NCBI RefSeq assembly: GCF_003073045.1
Contig: NC_037590.1
Coordinates: 22,656,449-22,720,448, forward strand
Origin: Pomacea canaliculata
Lineage: Eukaryota; Mollusca; Gastropoda; Architaenioglossa; Ampullariidae
Length of the DNA: 64,000 nucleotides
Direction of reading: 5' to 3'
The notes under the pieces are model-generated. The model saw only the letters and a program-made list of their open reading frames with translations. It did not search any database and was not told the origin of the DNA. A program made the position numbers and the translations under genes. This document shows, piece after piece, positions 11,736 to 24,800 of this stretch (within the stretch, counting starts at the first letter, position 1; each line of letters begins with the position of its first letter).

Positions 11736-14700
11736 TCACTTAATTTCATGGACTTTGTTCATGTACGGAAGGAATACACTCAAATAGTTTTCCCCTTGAA
11801 TAAACCCAACACTTGCCACTGAAAAATTACATTTAAATAAGGGCTGGGAAGGTAGGATGGAATCAGTGGACATTAAGCATTAACGCATCTTTCCTAAATA
11901 ACATTTCCAAAATGAACGAGTCGTGTCTCTCTTTCACTTTCTCAAAGCTTGCTGATGACTAGGAATGAAGAAGAGGGGACCAAAGAGAGTAAAACAGAAA
12001 GGAAACATTCTCCTGGTTTAAATAACTGAAGATTATTCGCGTTATTGTAAAGTTGATTACAAATGCTACTCTCTTCATATATGACCTGCATAGACTGTCT
12101 CAGTACTAAAAATATGAAGTACAGATTATGTGTTAGCAGATGTTAGCATTTAAAACAACAGATACATAAGAGAGAGAATAAAGCAACTAGTGCATTACCA
12201 AGGTCTAACTTTTAACAGGATTATGTAGCTTCTCCTCTATTTTTAAGTTACAACATCAGAAGTATATTACCAACACCAGTGTAGGATAACACATACAAAG
12301 TCTTCTCAGAGAATTCTCACTAAAACTAAAAACGTGACTATTTTCTACCTGCCCTACCACCTGGTTCACTTCACAGTACTGACCTTGAGGGTTTTCACAT
12401 TTAGCAATAATCCCTTTGGACAATAAATGCAACAATATAATAATTTTGCATACAGTATTTCATAAATAAGTGATGTTATGTAACCTTGCTTCACTTATTT
12501 GCATCCTTTCAACTAAGTTTTAACTCTTTACAGTTCAGATTTTGGCTCAGCAGCCAAAAAAAACAATGACTTTTTTTTTTCTCAGACTTTGTGTTCAAGT
12601 GAGCTATAAAGATTTACAATAGATTGGTATGTATGCTAATGACTAATTGGTGTGTTAATGAAAAATGATAGGTATATTAGCTAACTAGTACATGATACAT
12701 TTATCTTAGTTTATCAAATCTCCTACAAGTTCAACCAGTCTACATGAAAAATATCTTTAAAATATGACTTTGAAACAAGTCAGCCTCATATAGAACTGTT
12801 TGAAATTACTATTTATATCACATATGGAATATTACTTAGTATTTCCATACCTACTCCATCCACAGCTTACCTCTCCTCCACAAAAGTAGCCCAAAACATG
12901 CGAAATTTGACAAGACATTCTGAAACTCTTGATAAAATCTCTCCTAGAATGTTTATAAGACTGCCCTAAAAAAAAAAAATAATTCTACCTAAGCAGCCAT
13001 AAACTTACGGAAAACAAATTGCAAAATCTATGATGGGGAAATAAAAATGGAACGATAACTGACACCACTCATGCTGTGTACAGTATTGCACTAAGAGATG
13101 GCGTGGATATTAAATGAAAAATATAGTGTCAAAATGTACAGTATTATCAAACAGCATAGCTTCTGCATGTAAATCCACAAAGAGATCTTGACATTTCTTT
13201 TAAAACAGTGACAAATGACCATTAAAAGACATTAAATGTAGCTGCTTTCCATTACGATCAAACAATGTATTACTTTATCATATTTGTGATTCATTCTAAA
13301 CAATCAGAACATATACAATTTTACTCAACAGTTACAGCATTAAACATTCCTGTACATCCATGCATACATGCACATATGCTGACAGTCTTGCTCACAGCTA
13401 TCTCTATAAAAAAGGAGACAATGCATAACAACAATTGCTTAAAAAGTGCTTTATGAAGTACGATCAACTGGTCACTAATTAACAATTCAGAAATTCATCA
13501 TTATCTGGCTTACTAATTTCTCAACACATTTAGGCATAAGTCACAACTTCATCATTTTCCAACATACACTTATCTGCCACCAATTTCTGCATTTAACTGT
13601 GCATACTTTATTGTTCATCGACACTGGGCTGACCATCCTGACAGACAAGCAATCAAAAAGCACTCCACTCCCAAGGAACACTGGCACAAATATGGACTGC
13701 TTTATATGAAAAGACTTGGACTCTCTACAGCTCAAGGTTCTTCTCAGCCACCATGTAAATTTCATATACATCAACTGTAAATAGTTAAAGACAACTGCTT
13801 TATCTAAAGCATTATGCTCATCATTGCTAACAAATTGTTAACATATAAAATCCATCAATTAATTTCTATCTTTGACAATACACAAACACACACACACATG
13901 CAAATTCTTTCATGCATTAACAAAGTACCATTCACAGGTAACACTACTTTCTGTGATAAAAGTAGACAATTTCATTTTTACTACATCCCAACCCCTTTTG
14001 CGGCACGCACATGCCCAATGCAAAGATATAGCCTATCGGTGTAAGCCTCACTGACTACTCCTTTAAAAAAAATCTCCAGAAGCATCCTCAAGCAACAGCA
14101 TGTTATGACAAAATCCTTCAGAAGAAGCAATTTTAAGGTCACAACATCACCAAGCATCATTTAAATCCCTATAACCATTAACAGCAACTCTTCTCAAAAC
14201 GTTCCTACTTGAAAGGTTTTGACACAAAAGTTATCTTTTCCATCAGAAGATCAACCATGACACATACTTATGTTGGCTATTTTATTAATATGCAGAATAT
14301 CATGTGCACAAATTCCTACAGCCACCATTATTTAAAATGGTGTTTCTGGAAGTCATAATTTAATTAAGAGTGTTTCTGAGATTAACTGATCACCAGTTCT
14401 ATGGCACCAAACTTAACTGTGGGCAGAAATAAGTATCTTATACAATATACATATGAGTAAACAGCATGTGTACATACATAAAATACATATGCATTCATTT
14501 GATAATAAACTTTAGCGATATTTTTCAAACTTGTCTTTAGTATGTACCACGAACAGTATGTACTTTTAATAATAAAAGGCCATAATAAAAGACCTGATTG
14601 CATAACTTTCATTTTAGGCAGATTTCTTATGACCCCTTAGTATTAAATGGTGATCCTAGGAAATGAGTCCATTTAAGGTCTTGAAACTGCAGTTAAAGGC

Positions 14701-17700
14701 TACACAGTCTAGCTCCAAAATCAAACATGCTGACCACCAAGCTATAAGAGCCTCGCTATGAATGTTTGATACAGGCACCATTCAAGTATTTATTGTATAT
14801 GCATGAATTACAAACGTGTTGTATGCATACACAGCTGCTTGTATAATCATGCTGCAAAGGGTGTCCTGTGAACTCTTGTCTCACTTCCTTCATTTTTCTA
14901 CCCTATTACTATCTGTGGTTTTATTGTTTATCAAATTCAGGTTTTCATATGCTTCTTTTACACACACTTAATAGCAAAGTACTCATCCTTAAAGCCCAGT
15001 GTCGTAGTATACCCTCAGCAATCAGACAGCTAACAACACCACCATGTACGGCATTTAAAAAAAAAACAAGAAAACTCAAACTCACTATGTTAGTACATCA
15101 GTTCATTTTCCTGTTTTCTCTGTCACATCCTTCTCAAACCATCACAGGTTTTGCTCTCATTCCTGAGCTGTACTGAAGGAACTCACTGCATTAATTATGG
15201 AGGTATTATGGGGTAAAAGGGGGACTGGAAATAAGGAGGGCTACGAACAACAAAAAATCTCTTTAACACAGTCCATGTTTACGAAAGATGTTTCTTTAAG
15301 GACTTATGTCAAAAGAGGGTATCTGGTGACAATAAGAATCAAGCCTTGATTTTACAAAGTTTTAATAAGAACTCCAGCTCTCTTCAAATACTAACAAATT
15401 AAAGCCACTCAAATACTATATTGTTTTGCAAGGTCACTTTAAGTATCCTACCATCTCAAACATTTTTTTTTACATCTTTTAAATAGGTTTAAATAACCAC
15501 TTACTTTCTGACGGAAAAGTATGCAATAAAGGCAGCAGTGTTAACTGGCAGCAATGAATGACCCATAAAGAAATTTATAAGCTCAATTTCCACTGCACTG
15601 TTTTTAATCCAAGATCAATTTGCTCTTAGACACACTATGATTTCTGTAGGACACAAGACACCTTAAAAAGTAAAGGACTACACAGCAAACAAGAACTGCT
15701 GCTGGTCAAATGCAATGTGTACAATTTTTGACATTCTGTTGTAAGCTCTTGTCGTCTGGTGCAGTCTGGATTTAATGGAAGACCAATGTTATCAGCGCAT
15801 ACCAGTTCAGCATAAATAAAACACACTTATAAGAACTATTGAACATTTCTGTCATTTCAGTTATATATATTCCATCAAAACCATTGATAGATTCCTTCCC
15901 CCCACCACCCCAAAAGAGGAGTCAGCTTATAGTTAAATACCATAACAAAAATCTTTCTAAAACATTTTCAAGTACTTAAAAGAGATACATTACATACCAG
16001 GAATGGCATTTCTTTCATATTTTCATTGCACAGAACCCAATTCCTTTCAGAATTTATAGAATTCCATTAAGGTTTATACCAGCATCAATTTAGGCTGCAT
16101 ATTGACAATATTAAACAAAGGCTATTACAGAAATAAAATGAACTGTACTTACAAAGTTTTTTAATGGCTTGGTCTAATTATAGTTATAGGTAGCAGTTTC
16201 AGCAAAATAAAAACTATTTAAAACTGATTTTAGCAAAACATTGGTCATTTTCAATTTAATATAAGGACATAACAAAAGGAATTTGATTTAGATCTAAATA
16301 TAAATCGATGCTTATGTGCAAACCTTATTTAAGTTGCTTTTACTATGTACTGTGTAAATAAATACACAGCGATTTTTTTTAATTCACTGGAAAGAATATC
16401 AATAGCCACAATATAAATTCAGAAAAAGCAGCTGAGATTTATGACATTTTCTTTTTACAAAGATCTTACCATCTAGTAATACTTCCGAAAGAGATGCAAC
16501 ATCCATATCTAAATTTCTTCAGAAAAGAAATCTAGATTGAAGGGAGATTATCATATACAAAAGAGGGAAGGAGGAGAGAGATAAGTCAATCTTCACACTT
16601 TTTTCTTCAACTCACTAGTGTATCACCTCTTTTCCCTCACTGCCTGGATATAGCAGTTAAGTTATTTGCAAAGTTTATTGTGTTGGTAGTGACACCAATG
16701 GAAATAATTAACAATGTCCCTATGCATATTATGAATATAATACATTTCAAAGACCGCTCTCTTGCTCCCACTCAGTGAAGAGCAGATATACCCATATACA
16801 CAGTAAATATAGCAAATGGCATTTGTCAATATATACAGGCAAAGTTAAAAATCACAACTGTCCATCATTGCCCAGAATGGATCTGTTTTTTTATGCCTTA
16901 TTTTATCATCCTGCCAACATCATCTGGTCTGTAACAACATAAAGTGCCTGCTCCATCACTTTCTTCATATGGCATAGCACGGCAGAACGCGTGTCAGACT
17001 CCTTGCTGCCTTCATGCAGAATCTGCCAGAAACACACAAAGGACAATCAGCAGGCCCCAGTGGGAGCAGGAACCTTTGTCACCTGTGCTGCACGCTGAAT
17101 GCATTCCTGGCCACTGCTTATTTGCTGTTGATGTACCTTGAGCCTCTACTTCACAGTGATTTGTCTCAAGTTTCAGCCACCATGACATATGCTGCTTTTG
17201 CATGCCACATAATCTGAAGTGGCTGAAGAACTTCTGTGAAACCTACTTTCTTGGATTCTTTTCTTGGATGTAATGACTTGTACAACAGTCATCTTAATAA
17301 CACCACGAACTGGAAGTCTGAACAAAAAAAAGTGGCATTTTTTCCTACAGATGCCTTGTCACAGCACTTTTTCTTTTATAAAAAACATGGCTTGATTTAA
17401 AACCTATCACGCTATTCAGTCCTGACTCACCATTAACGATAAATGATATCTGATCCTGCTTAAGATCTTAGCTACTGAAGCCGATCACTTGAAGAAGAGG
17501 GATAAAACAGACTTGAAGATGACTTACTGTCCCCTCTGCATGCTCTTATCATCTAAATTTGAAATATCCTTCTCAGTGACTAACCTGCAAACTGAAGCTG
17601 ATCCTTTGTCTCCTTTCCTTAAAGATAAAAAATCTTCTTGACAAAACATCTTAAACAGATGTTGCCTGAAAAGGAAAGCTCCTTTGCAGCACCATCACAA

Positions 17701-17843
17701 GACCAACCTTGCAAAGAAATCTTACTACAAGCTCTTACTCCTTTGAATGCTTTACCATGTTAATGAAAAGTGACAAGTGCCCAGCACAAGAAAAACAGCA
17801 GAACCTGTTTCATGCTACCAGTTTTCTCTGGCAAATAGTTTCC
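11736..17843. other. A/T-rich region, probably LIN54 3' UTR at its right part
   Basis: No exon or RNA gene was recognised. It lies directly downstream of the LIN54 stop codon (LIN54 is on the minus strand). Minus-strand AATAAA hexamers occur at, for example, 16674-16679 and 14281-14286, so the LIN54 transcript may end in here, but which signal is used cannot be told. Confidence 0.4.
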
Positions 17844-18835
17844 TCATGTCTGGTCACCTCTTGTCTTGTTAGCAGACTCGATGATTTGCATGAGGCAACG
17901 CCCAAATTCTTCTATGACCATGCGCTCCTGAACTACAGGGGGCATCTTGAGGCGCTCAGCTTCTTCTGCCTGTGCAAGCAGACAAGCAGATGTTGCTTCT
18001 GCCACATCAGCTGTGATTAGCGTGAAAGGCAACCTGTTGGAAAATAATGCATCATTTGTACTCAGATCAGACATTTTGGCTTTGTAAAACAGTTTTGCAA
18101 TAAATGGCACAGATTTGGCAATAATCGATTTTAGTAAGCTGACCTATGTGAAGCCAGTAGTTGTGCAGACAAGGTGTGTGCATGAAATACAAGAGAGTAA
18201 GCCTATAAGCCCGTATGCATACTTATAAATAAAATCCATATTATTACCTCTCCCCACTAGCAGATGATACGGGCGGTTTGGAAGGAATGCCAGAGATCTG
18301 GGAAGACAGTTTACTTTTGGCAGCCGTTTGCTGCTGAACTCGCACTTCAGCTGCATCTGCCAGGTGCATTAGGGTTTTACGTTCAGAGCTTTCTTCAAAA
18401 TTCTTGCATCCAATACATTTGCAAAAACTGGAGCACATGATCTTTGCCTGAAATGGAACATGCAAATAAAGACACACAAATGCATAATGTAAACTACAGA
18501 GACTGCTAACATGCAGATTCATATTAAAAAGTCACAGTACTTTTTTTTAACAAAACAACGTACAAGTGAAGAATTGTTTCTTGAATGTTCCTACTTCCAT
18601 TTCACATAACTGCATCAGGACTAAGTGGATGGGTGTAGGGAGAAAAAGAAGATGATATGACAGAACTAGGCTGATGAATCTGTGCTGTCTATCCATATGT
18701 TTAAACTCACAATTAGCTGTTAAAGTTCAACTACCAAAAAAATGCATAAGAACATCACAGTGCCCTTCCCCCCTAAAATTTACAAATTACCCCTTACTGT
18801 CTTCTGGAACACAAAAATTCAAGGTTTAATCAAAC

Positions 18836-18867
<32 letters not shown>

Positions 18868-21800
18868 TCAAATCATATTACATAGTATAATCTATTCATA
18901 TGCACTTTGATGATAAAGAGATTATTAACATCAATTCTTGACAATTTTTATCTGATCATTATTTTTTTTTGCCTGAACTTAGGACATCGTAACCACTTCC
19001 ATTATTAAAGTAACATTTTTAAAAAAAGTCATTTTTTCTACTATTAAATCAATTTTTTTATCTTTTATAGTCCTAGTGAACTTTTTAAAAAAAGAGATAC
19101 ATTTTGGGACATAGACCATCTCATATGGATTATTATTTCTCACTCTTTACAGCTCACCTCATAGCACTCGCAGTAATTTTTTAAACATCCAGACCTCTTA
19201 CAGTTGCATCCTTTGTTATGACGTCTATTTCCATCATTGTCCTTTCCTTTACCTGTAAAACAGAGACACAGAACTTGCGTTTCTAAATGTTCTTTAAATT
19301 TATATCTTTGCCTGCAACACAAAGAAACAATACTTGTAGTTGTACTTCAAGATTATATCTTGCATGCCCTTTTGCCCAAATCTTTGCTACTTGGTAGATC
19401 ATGAAGAGTTTATTTCATGTTCTTGTAAAATTAACTAAAAAAAAAAAAAAACAAAAACAAAAAAAAAAATCAAGTGAACTAAGAAGTGGTAAGGGTAAAA
19501 AGTACAAAAATATTCCACAAAACACAAAATTAAAAACATACTATTTTCAACTTCGAATAATCCATATTCACATCAATTCAAGTATTCAAGTATAACAGAA
19601 TTATACAATGTGCTTACTAGAATGATTCCTTTTCTTTAATTATTCTGTAAAGCTGCATGAAAATGTCAAATCTATTGTAGCTTTAAGGAGAATTGTGTCT
19701 GTGATATACAATGAAAGCACTTTAGAATGTTCTTTCTAAATTAGTGTGAATTGTGTTTATATCAATAAAGATTATATCTAATTTTGTGAAAAGAATGAAT
19801 AGGCTGAGTAGTTTTGTTTTTCATCCTGAAGAACTATTTGCATAACTCTTAACACAAAAAGAAACAGTAATACACATTAGTCTGCCTATATATTCTGATT
19901 TGAGAGAAGGCTACATCTCTGTAAAATATTATAAGAGACCATTTCTATTCAGATTCCAGCTTATAATATCAGATACTAGAACTATTATTTTTAATCCTCT
20001 AGCAGCATTTGTCTACAAAGTATTAGACTGGAGAGACAAGTTCCCAAAATAGCATATTTCTCTGCATACTCTCTTTGTACTTGTATTTTCTGTAAATTTA
20101 TCCCGTTACTTTATATATCTTCCATAACTGTAAAAAAGCAGTGTGACTTTTGTTAAAATGTAAATACTTTTGTGTTGATGACAATCCTGTTGCATGCTAT
20201 ATAATTAATGTGTATATACCTTTGATCATTTTGTTATGCTTCCCCTTGAAACAGGCCAATGGCCTATTCAATAAAGTGATTCTGATTTTGGTTCTTAACA
20301 TAAACCATAGCATACAGACCTATTTTGGGGTGGAATGCTGTAGGATTGCGGTCAAGGCAGGATTTAATGGCTCGTGATCTCTCTTCTTCATGGTCCAAGT
20401 TGTTGGCACAGTTTGTGCAGTTACAGTTATGACAGAATTCTCCATTTGCAAAGCAGTCACAATATCTAAAAACAAAGATAACTGTTTTCAATACAATGTT
20501 TATAATATGTGAACACTTACGTACTATGGACTTCTATCGTAAACTCAAATGTGAAGACAATACACTGATACTCACAACTTTAAACACTGTGACTTGGTAC
20601 AGTTACAAGGTTTACGTGGTCTGGCCCCTGTTGCTTCCAACATAGTACTAAAGGTAAAGGAAGAGGGAAAAAAAATTATCAAACCTTCAATCCATTAAAA
20701 AAATTTTGAATTTTCTCATTGCAAATGACAAGATATAAATTAAGTGTAACCAATAAAGGTTCACCCAGTCTTGAAATAACTTTCTTAGCATATCTGTGGA
20801 ATAACATCATCAAATTGCTACACTTCAACAAGCATAAATATCCCCTTTCTACGACTCTATTACTGAATATAAAGCTGTGCCAGGCAGACAGTTTGATATG
20901 CAAAGTTTGGAAGTTCTGAGATCTGGCATGCTAAGAAGACACATAAGAAATACAGGAGAAAGACTGAAGAATGCATACCCATTAACACTGTTTCTCTGGA
21001 TAGTGTAGTTGGTTATAGCTGGGTCATTGCTTGCAATAGGCACATATTCAGACTTCTGATGCTGTGCATTCTGCTGTTGCTGTTGTTGTTGTTGCTGCTG
21101 CTGCTGCTGCGGCTGTGGTTGTGGTTGCTGTACAGTGGCTGGTTGTGAGACCTGTTGCTTATTCAGTTGCTGCTGAAACTGATATTTGTAGCATTATAAA
21201 TGGCCAATTTATACTCTCAGTCATGCAGAAATTCTCTCTCCCCTCACACACAGCCATGCAGAGATTCTTTCTCACACGCGTGCGTATGTATACACACACA
21301 CACACAGATATCTCCTATTGTAGCCAGATGCCATGATTACAGAATTATAAAACATAATCTTTTCACGATTTTCATTCTCTTCAGATATCTTGAATTCATG
21401 TGTTATAAAGACCGTAATATGCTGGATCACTACAAAATAATAAACCTTGCAATTTTCAATTTATGCGGACCATTTAAAAAGAAATATACTCTGCAAAATG
21501 ATAATGCTGCAGTTCAAAATACAACAGCTAGATACCAAATTGCAAACAACCCTCTGTGACATACATATGTTGCTCACTTACCTGTGTCACATACTGTGCA
21601 GGTACAAGGGCAAAACCTTGCAGCCCTGGAATTGTTGTGGATGGGGTGAGGAGAGTGGTGCCTGGGGGCAGCTGTGTCAAGTTGGATGTTCCTGCTGCAT
21701 GCAGGTTGGGGCGGATGGGTGTGAGTGAGGTTGGAGTGGGTGTAGTGGTAGCAATGGTGGTCACTGCTTGCATAGACATGGGAGCTGCAGGAAGGATGAT

Positions 21801-24800
21801 GCGCTGCATCGTCTGACTCCCCACCACAGTTCCTGCCTTAGCAGACTGCTGCAAAGAAGCACGTCAAGTATTTGTTAATGAAACAGCCACATATATCACC
21901 TTTTTCCACTTCTCCACCCTTTCTCTCTCACACACACACATACACACGTCAATGCATGCGCACATGCACATATATACACACAACACATGGTATTCTTACC
22001 AACTGCAAATTCTGTGAGACTGGTAGTGTGATTTTAACTTGATTGGAAGGCTGTGAAGATGTAGCAGGTGCTATCTGTCTGGTTGCTGGTATCAACTTTG
22101 CAATTGTATTAAGAGGTTTAGTGACTGAAATAGAAATTTTAAAACAAACAGTTCATTCAATTTTTTACACTAATATTAAGCTGCATGCATATAACAGGAA
22201 CACTCTTCCTCTTTCTACAGCATTACTCTTCCCCAGCATTCCCCAATTATAAAAGCTCAACTTGAAAGTTTCTCTTCTATAAACGAGTTTCAAACACTGA
22301 TAAGCTCTTCTTATCAGTATCCACACAAGGTAGTGCAGAAAACAGCAATGCAAGTAATTTTATAAACAAAATGTACAAAATAACTGTGCAAAAACAAAAT
22401 GTTGCAGCTATTTAATATTAATGACAATTTGTACAACTTAAATTTGGCAAGTAAATCATTTTTTTTGTTAAATCTTTGAAGGCAAGTTCTATGCTATGAT
22501 CAAGAAATATACCTGATGTGTGGGTAGAAGGTGATACGAGACGAACATAGTGAAATTTGCTGCCTGGCACCTGTATCTGTTGCATGGAGCTGCCTGCTGC
22601 AGACACAGGTAGCTGCAGTGTGATGGGACCCTGTGCAGCAGGAGCAATCTGTGCCTGTGTTTTAACGTGACCTTGCTTCTGCACACAGTAAAATGTAAAA
22701 TACATTACAAAATATAGCAAACTAGGTGGCTGACTGCTTACAAATAGCTCTGTTGAATGCAATCTTCTCGTTTAAGCTAACAGCACAGTCAGCTCTGCAA
22801 GAAATGTTTCTTATAAACTTTTAGGGGCTACTCTACCTACAGTTGTTAAATATTTGACCCCAAAATCTTCTGACTAAAAGATTTCTGACTGGAAACAGTA
22901 TTGTATAAATCTTTTAATTTTGGTTTTGGCAATTTCATTCGTTATTCTGGAAGAAAAAATAAAACACATGGCCAAGAGTTGCAGCTGATTGTATCTTCTG
23001 CTATGATCAAATGCTGTGGGAATTAATCTGAATGATTCAAGATCTAAAGTTTTTATTTTCACCAGGTGATTTTAAAGGTAGTAAAATCTGTCATCAGATT
23101 ATGGTCTTACTAATGATTATTCTTTACATGATTACGTAAACTAAATGCACATTCCACCTATCTGAATTATAAAAAGATGATCGCCTCATCTAAACAGACC
23201 TTCCTTCATCTGCTACTTCAATTGCTTCACGGTTTTCATTAATCTTAGTAATTCATCCAGAATTGGGGGGGGGGGGGGGAATTCCTTACAAGCAAAAGGA
23301 TAAATGTTGATCTAATTATAATGGATTTCTGGCCCACGAATGCTTTTATTTACTCTGATTTTCAGAAATAGTGTCTTACTCTCTGTGTAAGATTGCTGAT
23401 GTATTCCACTCAGCCAATGACCTATTCTGTCTCATGCCCTCTGGAGTAAGGCACAGACAACGTCCAGGCTAGAACTTCATGGCTGAGGAACAGTTACTTG
23501 CTAAAGCAGTAGCCTATATGAACTCCACTGAAGCTTGTGCTAGGACTAATACTTGAACATGTCTCTTCGTAGTCTGAGGGAATCATGTATGGTGCTAATA
23601 AGCATCCATATGTGCCTGTTTGCATGTGTTTTGATATCTATGGTGAATCTGAAATGTGTGGGTTGTGTATTGTGTATGTGAAAGAAAAACAGGGGGACAG
23701 AGAGAGAGTGAGAAAAAAAGAAATAGTGTGTGTGTGTTTGCATATATGGAAAGAATAATTTTTTATGGGTGTACAAATAATAATGCAAGTAGTGGTGTCT
23801 ACAAGTGTGAGCGGGATTGGTACAGTCGGACCTTGATAAGTCGACCTTCCCTAAGTCAAAAACCTCCCTATATCGAATTAATTGTTAGTTCCCGGCCAAA
23901 TACCTGCGCCTATTATGCCATTTTCCCTAACTTGAAAACTCCATAAGTCGATTTTTTTTTCCGGTCCCTTTGAGTTCGACTTATCGAGGTCCAACTGTAT
24001 TTGTTGAGTAAGTGACAGCCACCATCATCTAGTGTAATATCTCTTGGCAAATAAACTCAGGGCTTCTGCTAAGGCTAAATTCTTTGGGGTCCCAGAGACC
24101 CCTTCTTCAGATTTTTAAGGGATCCCTGTTCTTCACCCAAATTTGAAGGGGACCCCATTGACGAAAATTGAAGGGGTCCTCCGAACTTTTAATGCGTACT
24201 GTACGCAATTTTTCGCGTAAGCAAAAGCCCTGAAACTAATTTTTCTTCTGTTGTTACACTTGAAGATTTATAAGGGAACTAAGTCTCCAGGTAAAAGTTA
24301 TTGATTAGTATCAATATATTGATTAGTATCAATGTATTATAGCAGATAAAGATGCTCTCTTAAAATGCACTACAATTAATTTTAAACGTGATTTTTACTT
24401 AAAGTCACAATAGAGCACAAACAGTCCAAATAAGAATATTATTTTTATAAATACGTGACTTGTGCAAAAGGACATTAATGAAGCACAACCATCTAATAAG
24501 TGCTGGTAAACAGAAATAATGAATGGGGCTCTGGACATTCAGACCCAATACCACATCATGCCCAAGTACTGATACCCATTTGATGTTATCCAAACACCTG
24601 CCCGCATATGCATTTGATACAAACATACAAAAAACAGAATAATTGACAACAATGGCTTAAAATGATAAAATAACAAAAAACCCCTAAAGATACAATTCTT
24701 CCATTTGGACCCATGCATACATCTGCAGAGGAAGCTACAAAAAAATGGTGACAGCAGAGTCTGTTGCATTAAGACCTGAGCTGGTATTCAAGTCTTTATG

